This document shows positions 42,601-51,225 of a DNA stretch of 64,000 nucleotides, in pieces. This stretch comes from Procambarus clarkii (Eukaryota > Arthropoda > Malacostraca > Decapoda > Cambaridae). The translations under genes were made by a program, and so were the position numbers. Location of the stretch: NCBI RefSeq assembly GCF_040958095.1, contig NC_091195.1, positions 21,336,114 through 21,400,113 of the forward strand. Reading direction: 5' to 3'. The notes under the pieces were generated by a model, which saw only the letters and a program-made list of their open reading frames with translations, ran no database searches and was not told the DNA's origin. Positions within the stretch are counted from its first letter, which is position 1. Each line of letters starts with the position of its first letter.

Positions 42601-45600
42601 AGCCCGGTCCGAGGCCAGGCTTGACTTGTGAGAGTTTGGTCCACCAGGCTGTTGCTTGGAGCGGCCTGCAGGCCCACATATACCTGGTTGATGGGGTTCT
42701 GGGAGTTCTTCTACTGCCCAAGCCCGGTCCGAGGCCAGGCTTGACTTGTGAGAGTTTGGTCCACCAGGCTGTTGCTTGGAGCGGCCTGCAGGCCCACATA
42801 TACCTGGTTGATGGGGTTCTGGGAGTTCTTCTACTGCCCAAGCCCGGTCCGAGGCCAGGCTTGACTTGTGAGAGTTTGGTCCACCAGGCTGTTGCTTGGA
42901 GCGGCCTGCAGGCCCACATATACCTGCTTGATGGGGTTCTTGGAGTTGTTCTACTGCCCAAGCCCGGCCCGAGGCCAGGCTTGACTTGTGAGAGTTTGGT
43001 CCACCAGGCTGTTGCTTGGAGCGGCCCGCAGGCCCACATATACCTGGTTGATGGGGTTCTTGGAGTTGTTCTACTGCCCAAGCCCAGCCCGAGGCCAGGC
43101 TTGACTTGTGAGAGTTTGGTCCACCAGGCTGTTGCTTGGAGCGGCCCGCAGGCCCACATACCCACTATACCCCAGTTGGTTCGGCACCTGTTTTTAGAAT
43201 CAATCTAGTTTTCTCTTAAAGATGTCCATGGTTATTCCGGAAATATTCCTTATAGTCGCTGGGAGGACATTGAACAACCGCGGACCTCTGATGTTTATAC
43301 AGTGTTCTCTGATTGTGCCTATGGCACCTCTGCTCTTCACTGGTTCTATTCTGCATTTTCTTCCATATCGTTGACTCCAGTATGCTGCTATTTTACTGTG
43401 CAGATTTGGGACCTGGCCCTCCAGTATTTACGGTATATATATAAGTATATACAATACAGTACTGTATTTACATACAGTACTGTATTGTAGCTACTTGATG
43501 GTGAAGGGTCCCAGGTAGCTACGCCAGTCATTCACACACACACGATGCCTCATTACTCTATGGACACCAATACTTCACCAAAGTGTTGGCCAGTCCTTGG
43601 ACTCTGTCCTATGCAGGTGTCTGTGCTTGTGTTTGTTCGTTTACTGCTTTGGGTGCACATTATAACTCAAGAAATAACTGAGAAAGCATGAGGTGATTTT
43701 ATTCATTTTTAAGCATTGCTAAGCAGGAACTGCCAAGTATGCAGGGTTTATGTTCTGCAATTTGCAGAGATGACTAAAATCTATTACAATTACACTTTTG
43801 GTTTTGTATCTATTCTATTTGACAGATCATTTGCAATCATTTTGACACCAAATTTATTGTTTCAACCCAAAAAATAAGTTAGAAAACATTCAATGAGTGT
43901 AAACATTTTTTGCACCATTGAGGATCCACCCAGGGGATATCAGAAAGCTTACAGTCTGGAATGCACAGAGAGGCTGGACCATAAAAGTTTTAATATAGTC
44001 AGTGGTTTAATATAGCCTTTACAGTCATTGGTTCCCAACAAATGAGTCGCCAGACATGGATGAGTGAGTTTAGACGTATGGGAACAAAAAATGTCAGCAA
44101 AGCATTTGTAAACACCCTTAAAGATTATTAGTCTCCCTGCTACCATGTCCCCATAATATCAGATCTTATTGCTTAGCGGTGCCTTAGAAACGAGCTGACA
44201 AACACTGGGATTACTAGTGCCTGCCTTTAAACACACCCCGAATACTGATCTCCAACAACTCACGAGGCTGAAGATCCGGTAATCAGGTTTAATATTCTAG
44301 GAGTATTGCCTAAAAGAATGAAAACGAAGTGAGTTATAATCAAGCATGCACTATATGTATGTATGTATTGTTTTACTGGTAAAATTCTCATGCAAGTGGT
44401 TGATATGTCTCTGTCTTGAGATAGGCACTAGTGCACCCAGAGACTTTGTTTTGTGATAAATCTGGATATGCTGCCATTTTTTGTTAGCGCTCTAATGTTC
44501 CAACTCAATGGTGCATTCCTGAATGTAAGCAATCGAGGTATCTCGGGGTCCTGCTCAGTCACACCCAAAATGTTCATACTCTTAAAGTTTTTCTCAGTTT
44601 TTGGGTTATTAATATAGTTGTCAAAATGTTTGAAATTGAATGTGCGAGAATTGCAGCACCACTGCCAGTGTTGGACAGCAATGTCCAACACTTTTAGCAC
44701 CGTGGGCTACTTCAACACTTAACTTATGAGTCCAGGGTCAAAAATTATGCAATATATATGCAGTTAGAGCTCGTTAACTTGCACTCTGGTAACCTGAATC
44801 TTCGAGTAATCAATAAGATTTTTTTCTGGGGTGGGAGGGGGGGGGTTAAAAAATCCATAATTTTTATGGGGGGGGAGAGGGCTCTTTGAGGCTCTCTGAA
44901 CTATTACACTGATTCAGTGCCATACTACTCGGTGCCATCAGTCACAGGGTTCTTATTGGCCTACAGGGAACCACCAGCCAGAACCTGGCACCCTCAGGCA
45001 CAGGGAGCTATGAACTATGAACACCTTACATCTAAAGTTAATCATGTCTGCCATCAGTCAGCGAAACAAAACAGACTACTGTATGGTTAAAAGGAGACGC
45101 AGCCTCAAAAATTGCCAGAACAACTCCCCAACAGTGAAAACAAAGCTCCAACATTTAGTTAAACTAATGCGAGCTAATTTGCCCCACCTCCCCTCTTCGT
45201 TTGTGGGGTGGAAGGAGGCGGACCTGGTCAGCCGGCTCACCTCAACCTCAGTTCTTATACTGATGTAACATGGTGCAGGTTGCCCTCTCAGTTGACTCTG
45301 GCTCCAGGCTCCAGTTTTCACTAAGTGTTGGTTGCCTTTGAGGCTGTTCTTACACACGTTTGTGTAGTGTGAGCCGGGAGTTATAGTGTGTTAGGAGTTG
45401 CCTGTCATCAGGGTTATCTTCCCTGTGTGCTCCTTAAGTGCTTCTCTTGCACAGTCAGGGTTATCTTAACTGTGTGCTCCTTAAGTGCTTCTCTTGCACA
45501 GTCAGGGTTATCTTAACTGTGTGCTCCTTAAGTGCTTCTCTTGCACAGTCAGGGTTATCTTAACTGTGTGCTCCTTAAGTGCTTCTCTTGCACAGTCAGG

Positions 45601-48600
45601 GTTATCTTAACTGTGTGCTCCTTAAGTGCTTCTCTTGCACAGTCAGGGTTATCTTAACTGTGTGCTCCTTAAGTGCTGCCCTTGCACAGTCAGGATTATC
45701 TTAATTGTGTGCTCCTTAAGTGCTTCTCTTGCACAGTCAGGGTTATCTTAACTGTGTGCTCCTTAAGTGCTTCTCTTGCACAGTCAGGATTATCTTAACT
45801 GTGTGCTCCTTAAGTGCTTCTCTTGCACAGTCAGGATTATCTTCCCTGTGTGCTCCTTAAGTGCTGCCCTTGCACAGTCAGGATTATCTTAACTGTGTGC
45901 TCCTTAAGTGCTGCCCTTGCACAGTCAGGGTTATCTTAACTGTGTGCTCCTTAAGTGCTGCCCTTGCACAGTCAGGGTTATCTTAACTGTGTGCTCCTTA
46001 AGTGCTGCCCTTGCACAGTCAGGGTTATCTTAACTGTGTGCTCCTTAAGTGCTGCCCTTGCACAGTCAGGGTTATCTTAACTGTGTGCTCCTTAAGTGCT
46101 GCCCTTGCACAGTCAGGGTTATCTTAACTGTGTGCTCCTTAAGTGCTGCCCTTGCACAGTCAGGGTTATCTTAACTGTGTGCTCCTTAAGTGCTGCCCTT
46201 GCACAGTCAGGGTTATCTTCCCTGTGTGCTCCTTAAGTGCTGCCCTTGCACAGTCAGGATTATCTTCCCTGTGTGCTCCTTAAGTGCTGCCCTTGCACAG
46301 TCAGGGTTATCTTCCCTGTGTGCTCCTTAAGTGCTGCCCTTGCACAGTCAGGGTTATCTTCCCTGTGTGCTCCTTAAGTGCTGCCCTTGCACAGTCAGGA
46401 TTATCTTAACTGTGTGCTCCTTAACACTTTCGCGCTCTCCGCAAAGGTCACTCAGCCAACCGAATGTTCGCGCTGCGTTTTTATCGCTTAAGCGTAAAAA
46501 CAAAAATGTGAATACTCTTTTTACTCTTCTGACCTTAGTTCTCATGCTACGTATTTCATTTTGGTACCAACGTGTTCGCAATAAAATTCTCTAGAAGAAC
46601 ATTAGTAAAATAAGACACGAAACATATAGGGATACCAGCACCAAATAAATAACTACGAAGATGACTCGCCGTGAGCGCCCATCAGCAACAAAATGTTTTT
46701 ACTCTTGGGATTGTAATCACCTCCACACTTGTTCTACAGCGTTAATTTTGGTATCAATGGACTCGCAATGAAATTCCCAACACGGTGATATGAATATAAG
46801 CGTAGAATTATGATGCAGCCCGCCCGCAAGAGTGTGGGAAGTGGTGAAATTGTTACCCGGTATCGGTGACGGGACGACGCACGGCGCTTTGAAAGTTTAT
46901 ACTTATTTCACTCTCATGACATTAATTTTCTATGTACGTCATTCATTTTTATGTCAATGTGTTCGCAATAGAATGTTCTATGTGCCCATAGGTAAAAAAT
47001 ATCAACAAAGCGTAAGTTAGAATAGCGACAAATATAAAACAACGCTGGAACATATCAGTGAGCGTCAAACACACACGAAATATTTTTACTTTTGTTATGT
47101 TTGTCAAGATTATACTTGTTGCACACAGTTATTTTTGGTTGTATATTGATCGGAATAAAATTCCCTAAACAGACATATGCATATAATACATGATATGGGG
47201 GAAGAATTACCAGTATAAACGGCTAAAGTCACCCACCTGCAACCCGTTTGGGACAAAATACATTTTGATCGAAGTTATCCACACCTTTCATGAACTTATT
47301 GTACCATGCAGCCTAGTGGTGAGAAAGAGAGCCTCATAGCGCGCAGTTTGAAACAAACCCAAAGTAAATCGGATAAAAATTGAATTTTATACAAATATTT
47401 TAAAAGTAGACATAACTTTATGTCCACTATGCGTTTACGTTAGACGAAACCGAACGCGCCAGCGCGTCCAGATAGCGCGAAAGTGTTAAGTGCTTCTCTT
47501 GCACAGTCAGGGTTATCTTCCCTGTGTGCTCCTTAAGTGCTTCTCTTGCACAGTCAGGGTTATCTTCCCTGTGTGCTCCTTAAGTGCTTCTCTTGCACAG
47601 TCAGGGTTATCTTCCCTGTGTGCTCCTTAAGTGCTTCTCTTGCACAGTCAGGGTTATCTTAACTGTGTGCTCCTTAAGTGCTTCTCTTACACAGTCAGGA
47701 TTATCTTAACTGTGTGCTCCTTAAGTGCTGCCCTTGCACAGTCAGGGTTATCTTAACTGTGTGCTCCTTAAGTGCTGCCCTTGCACAGTCAGGATTATCT
47801 TAACTGTGTGCTCCTTAAGTGCTTCTCTTGCACAGTCAGGATTATCTTAACTGTGTGCTCCTTAAGTGCTTCTCTTGCACAGTCAGGGTTATCTTCCCTG
47901 TGTGCTCCTTAAGTGCTTCTCTTGCACAGTCAGGGTTATCTTCCCTGTGTGCTCCTTAAGTGCTTCTCTTGCACAGTCAGGGTTATCTTAACTGTGTGCT
48001 CCTTAAGTGCTTCTCTTACACAGTCAGGGTTATCTTAACTGTGTGCTCCTTAAGTGCTTCTCTTGCACAGTCAGGATTATCTTAACTGTGTGCTCCTTAA
48101 GTGCTGCCCTTGCACAGTCAGGATTATCTTAACTGTGTGCTCCTTAAGTGCTTCTCTTGCACAGTCAGGGTTATCTTAACTGTGTGCTCCTTAAGTGCTG
48201 CCCTTGCACAGTCAGGATTATCTTAACTGTGTGCTCCTTAAGTGCTTCTCTTGCACAGTCAGGATTATCTTAACTGTGTGCTCCTTAAGTGCTGCCCTTG
48301 CACAGTCAGGATTATCTTAACTGTGTGCTCCTTAAGTGCTGCCCTTGCACAGTCAGGGTTATCTTCCCTGTGTGCTCCTTAAGTGCTGCCCTTGCACAGT
48401 CAGGATTATCTTAACTGTGTGCTCCTTAAGTGCTTCTCTTGCACAGTCAGGATTATCTTCCCTGTGTGCTCCTTAAGTGCTGCCCTTGCACAGTCAGGGT
48501 TAGGGACACTCCCATTTGGGGGGGGGGGTGCGAGGTCTTCATGTTCGGCATGGTCCTTTCAGGTAAACCAAAGGGTTTACCTGAAAGGGTTGGGTTAGGG

Positions 48601-51225
48601 GGGTTTTTGCCTGTGGGGCACATTATGGTCTGGCCATCCTGCTACTCTGCTAACAGTCACCGACGTTTCTCCCCTGCATGTGTTTCTGATCATTTATAGC
48701 AATTATGATGACTTTACCTAATATAGTATAATAGAAATTGTATGGAACCTGAAATATATAAATGTTCTTGAAACTATGCTTCCTACAAACAATTGTATCT
48801 CTCATTTTATGTCCCCAGCCTGCAGAAGAATCACGACGGCAGAATACGTTTGAATATTTTGTTCGCATCAGCGGCAAGCATCTTCGAGTCTGCAAGAGGG
48901 CCTTTATGAGCTCCCATGGACTGACGAGTGATAAAAGGCTTCGAACTCTCTTTCATCAGATGAAGGTTAGTTGTGTTATGCTTCTGTTTTCTCTCATTAT
49001 GCTCCAGTAGTACTCGAAATCCAGACATGTTCAGGTCTCAGTTGCTATTATTACTAAATAACTGTACCTGATTTTCATTGCATTTCTTGGGCTCAATACA
49101 CTCCCTGTAAACATTTCGCTCTCTGTAAACATTGCTTTCCATGTAATCATTACCCCTCCCTAACTATTGTTATTGCACAGAGAAGCTGTTGTAGCACACC
49201 TTTTGTGTCCCCGAGTAATGACAGATCAGGGATACGTTTCCTCACTCAATATCCTAGTGGCAGACCATAGTAGTTTGGTATTGGCATGCTCACTCAAGTT
49301 CTAGTTGGTTCCGTCTGAGGTTCAGGCCTGGTTGGGCCTAGTTTGGGATAACTGGTCGTGTCTCTTTTTCCCCCCCCTCCTGTGGCTCTGCTTCATTGTA
49401 ACTGCTCTCCCAGTGGTTCATTCCCTGAGCTGCTGGAGGATTGCTTTCAGATCTTCTTTATCTGGAGCTGGACTCTTGTGTAGCTTGGCTCCTGGATTCT
49501 TGGGGTTTGATTCTCTGCACAGCTTGTGTGTGTGTGTGTGTGTTTGTCTGCCATTCTTGCAGATGGTTTATCTTGGTTCCATCCCATTTCCACAAAGTAG
49601 ACCATCAATGACTAGTCCTTCTGCTGGCTTTGAGAGATGTTTGGTTTCCCCTAAGGTGGATCTTTCGGCATCAGTTTGAAACTATCAGCTTCCCTCTTAC
49701 GTGGCTCCATTCCCAGATCATAAGGCTCGGATAATAGATGCCTTTCTACTGGCCTGATTGAGGTGGAGGTTCCTCTATCTCTTCACCCGATTTAGTTGTT
49801 ACTCTGGACGTTGCCTCGTGTGTGTCTGCAACCTGGAGAAGGTATTCTTCTGGCTCCTTGGTGGCCGGCTCAGCCATGGTTTTCAGCTCTTCGGGCATGG
49901 TGTGTGAACCTGGGCATTTATACATGGGTCTGCCTCTTTCAGCGGATCAGCCTGACAAAATACATTGCTGGTTTGACTTCTCCACCGACCTACACATCTG
50001 GATATTTCATTTTTTTTTAACTGGTGTTTACCACTATTTATGGTGCATGGGTGACTGAATTGTAGGTGGTGTCCCGCCTACAAGTATCTTTCATCATGGC
50101 AAGAGTATGAAGTTTCCTGGTGCTCCTTTTGCCACATTGTGTGTTTGCATCATTTTTCATTGGCATTTCTTCCAGTAGTTCTGTCCCTTTTTTGTCCCGG
50201 TTATTTTTTGATCGGCATCTCATGCCCAATACTGCCACCGCCACGTCTTATCACTCGGCTTTGGTGGAGCTGCTCTTACTAGTGTTTGGCATCGATATTT
50301 CCTTGGCACTGTTTCACAAGTTGTCTTAAGCTTTCTTTCACCTTTGGCTTTTGCTTTCCTCATCTCAGTGAGATAGTTTTAGGGAACCACTGAGGCTGTA
50401 CCAGAAAGAAACATTCATTACATTCATTGCTGTTTTTTTCTATGCAGGTGCATACAAGAACAGCCAACTTCTGATTCCTGTTAACAGGCCGAGCTTTCCC
50501 TTCTTATCGCTCAATGTAAGCCTTACCCTACTGGTTTTCTCTGAAACACGACCTGTGAATTGGTTAACAACTAGGTAAACAATTGGTGTTGGGCAAACAG
50601 GGGTGAACAGGAAGGCTATGCTCCCAGTCGGTCATCCCTGGCAAGGACTTGAACACAGACCAAATCACTCTCAAGGCAAAGGCTGAGTGTGTTGCCACTG
50701 CTGTGTAAATGTACAAATACTTGTTAAAATATAGTAAGCATAAAAATTGTTATCGTTTTGTGTTATGTTCTTAAGTGCTCAATGTTTATTTTCTAGGATG
50801 GTGCTCTGGTTCCTGAACCTGACCGACGAGGGAAGCACCTAAGACCAATCAAGTCTCCCAACCAAATGAGCCCTACCCATAATATTGAAACGTACAATAC
50901 TCATAAAATTAAGAAGCCTCGCTCTACAAAGAAGAAACAAAACAACAAATTGGAAAACAAACCCATGTACACCCCACCACCTCCTCCAATGGGTCATATT
51001 CACCCTCACTGTACCCCCCCGCCCCCACCTGCCCACGCCACCACCATGCAGGAGCCCCCCCACGCGTACATCCCCAACGGAGACATATACTTTCCCGGCC
51101 ATTACCTCGAACCTCATCAATCCATGGCACCGCCCCATGTGAACCAGATCCCATCGTGCCAGAAGATGTTGGAGGCTCCCGCGTACTTCATGGCCGGCAT
51201 GAAGGAGAACACTTTCCACCAGTAG
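26538..51225 (+). CDS. Q-rich nuclear protein with transposon-associated Cys modules (6 coding exons, 715 aa)
   Basis: Coding exons: 26538-27638, 30565-30726, 40690-40815, 41382-41564, 48819-48965, 50797-51225. All introns are GT-AG and phase 0, and the frame is open from ATG to TAG. Residues 1-367 are Gln-rich with a (QAQQ)n tract. 368-421 are extremely basic (KRTWRRPWKKKKEREKK), a likely nuclear and nucleic-acid-binding segment. 422-463 is a charged helix ending RNSGREYVNRLGK. 464-524 continue VVGARIIGPPCHCPLKC, then IFNNFWDLSDFNLQNSYLF and KRRYTKK. 525-573 hold EYFVRISGKHLRVCKRAF. 574 onward has RRGKHLRP and a Pro/His/Tyr-rich end. From memory, the pattern RNSG-EY-GK / GPPC-C-KC / YFV-GK-RVCK-AF / RGKH occurs in many uncharacterised arthropod proteins, often next to a transposase-like domain. 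No nuclease domain follows here. Role as a transcription or chromatin factor is inference. Confidence 0.8.
26931..27120 (+). repeat. 12-bp coding microsatellite (QAQQ)n
   Basis: About thirteen units of caagctcagcag with g/a and t/c third-position variation, all in frame, inside exon 1. Confidence 0.95.
27934..29015. mobile_element. piggyBac-like non-autonomous element, copy 1
   Basis: TTAA at both ends (27934-27937, 29012-29015) enclose inverted termini CACTTTCGCGCT and AGCGCGAAAGTG. The interior has no transposase and consists of about five diverged ~190-bp units, each with a ttcgcaataaaattctct-type string (about 28090, 28270, 28468, 28663, 28850). Located in intron 1 of the Q-rich gene. 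Confidence 0.85.
29030..29580 (-). pseudogene. LINE reverse transcriptase C-terminus (minus), decayed
   Basis: Minus-strand pieces read YTSYMRPLLEYAAPAWNPH, then RFATRLVPELRGLNYEYKL, and finally RVVSRWNAPKEEIVEA and VDAVQLRLLKPIPSTT. These are thumb and C-terminal blocks of a CR1/L2-like LINE. Many stops. Confidence 0.7.
29740..30360. other. Intron 1 sequence, nothing recognised
   Basis: Open frames near 29910-30216 have no family resemblance and no convincing splice context. Confidence 0.4.
30375..30475 (+). repeat. 28-bp tandem repeat, 3 units
   Basis: catcagggtccaggatggac plus tgaaatgt, three times. The unit is derived from the foldback family (ggtccaggatggac). Confidence 0.8.
30565..30726 (+). 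CDS. Exon 2: basic segment
   Basis: Between ttttactcag and the donor CCTATG|gtaatg, 54 codons. Over half of the first 40 residues are Lys or Arg (KRTWRRPWKKKKEREKK, then KKARRVKRKRIVVPKK), consistent with a nuclear localisation signal or DNA contact. Ends IHIDPRNGPM. Confidence 0.85.
31148..32168 (+). repeat. 23-bp satellite (about 44 units)
   Basis: The unit gatcacgtataagttactga plus ttt is extremely homogeneous in the centre. Edge units carry atg or att in place of acg. Lies in intron 2. Confidence 0.97.
32195..35500 (+). repeat. 19/20-bp satellite (about 170 units)
   Basis: Two unit lengths are mixed: ggtatcctctgtgacccat (19) and ggtatccctctgtgacccat (20), with rarer cctgtg and actcat variants. 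It directly follows the 23-bp array. The minus strand is open in all three frames (GYHGSQR, DTMGHR, IPWVTE), which is a property of the unit, not evidence for a gene. Confidence 0.97.
35607..36000 (+). repeat. Left inverted terminal repeat of the DIRS element
   Basis: Inverse of about 40300-40684, including the strings gggccttctatgggac-like, gaccgggtcagtcac and gttaaaatattgctactgaa. It contains a run of about 22 C near 35977-35998. Confidence 0.75.
36420..37140 (+). pseudogene. DIRS ORF1-like region
   Basis: Open plus-strand frames (e.g. from about 36669: RFRMLQCARLVATPDAPRL) lie in the position of the DIRS gag-like ORF. No domain is recognised. Codon use is G/T-rich like the rest of the element. 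Confidence 0.5.
37140..37945 (+). pseudogene. DIRS reverse transcriptase
   Basis: Across shifted frames: LDLSSLNPWIYCPSF, FEAGRLEVFLDLKDAYWHIP, CLPFGLNLAPCIF, then the catalytic YLDDWLVWAPS at about 37473. After a stop, GFGFLVNWRAPNLGPSPVW and WLGIVWNSRTAFLSLPPAA. The YLDD variant of the YXDD box and the downstream LVNW block match DIRS/Ty3-side reverse transcriptases. At least two frameshifts. Confidence 0.85.
38081..38312 (-). mobile_element. tRNA-SINE (minus) inserted in the DIRS element
   Basis: The head on the minus strand (38308-38239) folds as a near-complete tRNA: acceptor GCCTCGT/ACGAGGC, anticodon arm CAGGA-TTCGTAA-TTCTG, T arm GCGGG-TTCGATT-CCCGC. The body carries the shared core (tcaccctgaatgcccctgtt, gtacctgggagttagtcagc) and ends in (tg)n and a run of about 18 A (minus strand). 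Confidence 0.85.
38340..39000 (+). pseudogene. DIRS RNase H region
   Basis: Frames read VGLTTVQEFVAVWRALRRI, then LLSDCSPVVYCLNR (cognate of the DN(S/T)-V-Y block), later DLFASAGSRHLLVYVA. RNase H-like position between the reverse transcriptase and recombinase. Frame changes within. Confidence 0.7.
39000..40060 (+). pseudogene. DIRS tyrosine recombinase
   Basis: Successive frames: SSRWQYEVSWRSFLYFMSL, LSFLSWLFQDRHLMTNTVS, SYRTALAEPLQLAFEV (core-binding part); then ALFLLALASGVWVGELHAL (box I region), SFLAKNETAAF, and near the end WADIWAQGFWRSNRVLAARYL, which contains the C-terminal catalytic Tyr region. The Arg of the box I segment appears replaced (VGELHAL, where I would expect VSELHAL preceded by R). 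Two frameshifts. The family role is strand exchange of circular cDNA. Confidence 0.8.
40127..40205 (+). repeat. DIRS internal complementary region
   Basis: Perfect inverted match to the element's right end (25 nt) and continuing similarity (tggctgagacccgaag versus cttcgggtctcac-type). Confidence 0.85.
40206..40684 (+). repeat. Right inverted terminal repeat of the DIRS element
   Basis: Includes gcggcgcagggactgttgtg, gtctaacagttcggctttca and the terminal cattacattcaacgctgg. Ends 5 nt before exon 3 of the Q-rich gene. Confidence 0.8.
40690..40815 (+). CDS. Exon 3: helical segment and RNSG-EY motif
   Basis: The acceptor is ggttttttcag. All but the last 5 nt of the preceding tract belong to the DIRS terminus that ends at 40684. 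42 codons: IDTALNRIKRESEEAINQL is a heptad-like charged helix, then RNSGREYVNRLGK. Donor GGGAAG|gtgagt. It joins exon 4 in phase 0 to give the continuous motif GK-VVGAR. Confidence 0.85.
41382..41564 (+). CDS. Exon 4: CXCX3C module
   Basis: The acceptor agaatttcaccctag has a weak pyrimidine tract but is followed by 61 open codons, VVGARIIGPPCHCPLKC through VKRRYTKK, donor AAGAAG|gtaaag. The Cys cluster followed by IFNNFWDLSDFNLQNSYLF is the most diagnostic part of the protein. An alternative acceptor at 41328 gives stops in the frame that connects to exon 5. Confidence 0.85.
41850..42112 (-). mobile_element. tRNA-SINE (minus) in intron 4
   Basis: Minus strand: gccggcggctgagcggacag head, T arm cccgggttcgatcccggg, acceptor end cgctggc pairing with gccggcg, the shared core, and an end ccgaaatcatctcaagataa with two more (cctcaagataa/cttgaa) repeats. 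Confidence 0.88.
42447..42525 (+). repeat. 27-bp tandem repeat (3 units)
   Basis: gacaactacagtatttatac plus agtagta, three perfect or near-perfect copies. Confidence 0.9.
42560..43430 (+). repeat. Interspersed repeat with five tandem 120-bp units
   Basis: Starts of ttgatggggttctgg recur every 120 bp at about 42566, 42686, 42806, 42926 and 43046. The last unit runs into single-copy sequence to 43430 (accgcggacctctgatgttt, cacctctgctcttcactggt) that I recall as part of a common decapod repeat. Units 1-3 share ggtcc, gggagttctt; units 4-5 share ggccc or agccc, ttggagttgtt. Confidence 0.9.
43431..44860. other. Intron 4 sequence, nothing recognised
   Basis: Contains a small palindromic string (tacagtactgtatttacata near 43457) and no convincing exon or repeat family. 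Confidence 0.5.
44865..45260 (+). mobile_element. Solitary DIRS terminal-repeat-like segment
   Basis: ggcctacagggaaccaccag, agaacctggcaccctcaggc and gtctgccatcagtcagcg align with the left ITR at 35710-35840 (ggcctactggggaccacgag and so on). No DIRS coding sequence follows, so it is a lone end or deletion remnant. Confidence 0.6.
45395..46420 (+). repeat. 47-bp satellite, part 1 (about 22 units)
   Basis: The unit cagtcagggttatcttaact plus gtgtgctccttaagtgcttctcttgca splits into variants (tctc/gccc, ttaact/tccct, ggg/gga). Interrupted by the TTAA element at 46421. Confidence 0.97.
46421..47489. mobile_element. piggyBac-like non-autonomous element, copy 2
   Basis: Inserted into one monomer of the 47-bp satellite exactly at its ttaa: left flank tgctccTTAA, right flank TTAAgtgctt. 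Other monomers supply the empty site tgctccttaagtgctt. Termini CACTTTCGCGCT and AGCGCGAAAGTG as in copy 1. Interior about 188-200-bp units, no ORF. Confidence 0.92.
47490..48503 (+). repeat. 47-bp satellite, part 2 (about 22 units)
   Basis: Same unit as part 1, continuing in phase after the inserted element. Confidence 0.97.
48555..48588. repeat. Perfect 15-bp inverted repeat with 4-nt loop
   Basis: cctttcaggtaaacc, aaag, ggtttacctgaaagg. About 230 nt upstream of exon 5. Confidence 0.9.
48819..48965 (+). CDS. Exon 5: YFVR-GK-RVCK-AF module
   Basis: 49 codons between tatgtccccag and CAGATGAAG|gttagt. EYFVRISGKHLRVCKRAF and a basic continuation (SDKRLRTLFHQMK). Flanked upstream by the 47-bp satellite and downstream by DIRS debris, yet intact. 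Confidence 0.85.
49290..50450 (+). pseudogene. Decayed DIRS fragment in intron 5
   Basis: Frames near 49305 (EVQAWLGLVWDNWSCLFFPP) correspond to the LVNW/WLGIVW region of the DIRS reverse transcriptase. 49550-49680 matches the RNase H region, and 50180-50330 the recombinase core (LSRLFFDRHLMPNTATAT). It ends with the DIRS terminal string cattacattcattgctgttt at about 50415-50435. Confidence 0.75.
50560..50705 (-). mobile_element. Possible degenerate tRNA-SINE (minus)
   Basis: On the minus strand gtgttcaagtccttgccagg resembles a B box with its T arm, and the flanking text resembles other SINE heads. Weak. Confidence 0.35.
50797..51225 (+). CDS. Exon 6: RRGKH motif and Pro/His-rich C-terminus
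   Basis: Acceptor gtttattttctag. It encodes 142 residues then TAG. DGALVPEPDRRGKHLRPIK is followed by a Lys/Asn-rich stretch and a Pro-rich region (MYTPPPPPMGHIHPH) with many Tyr, His and Met, ending KENTFHQ. The C-terminus resembles an activation or interaction tail rather than an enzyme. Confidence 0.85.
   Translation, partial: DGALVPEPDRRGKHLRPIKSPNQMSPTHNIETYNTHKIKKPRSTKKKQNNKLENKPMYTPPPPPMGHIHPHCTPPPPPAHATTMQEPPHAYIPNGDIYFPGHYLEPHQSMAPPHVNQIPSCQKMLEAPAYFMAGMKENTFHQ

Noticed and set aside
50839-51219. Minus-strand frame of 126 codons opposite exon 6
   Set aside because: Shadow of the Pro/His-rich coding exon. No splice or motif support.
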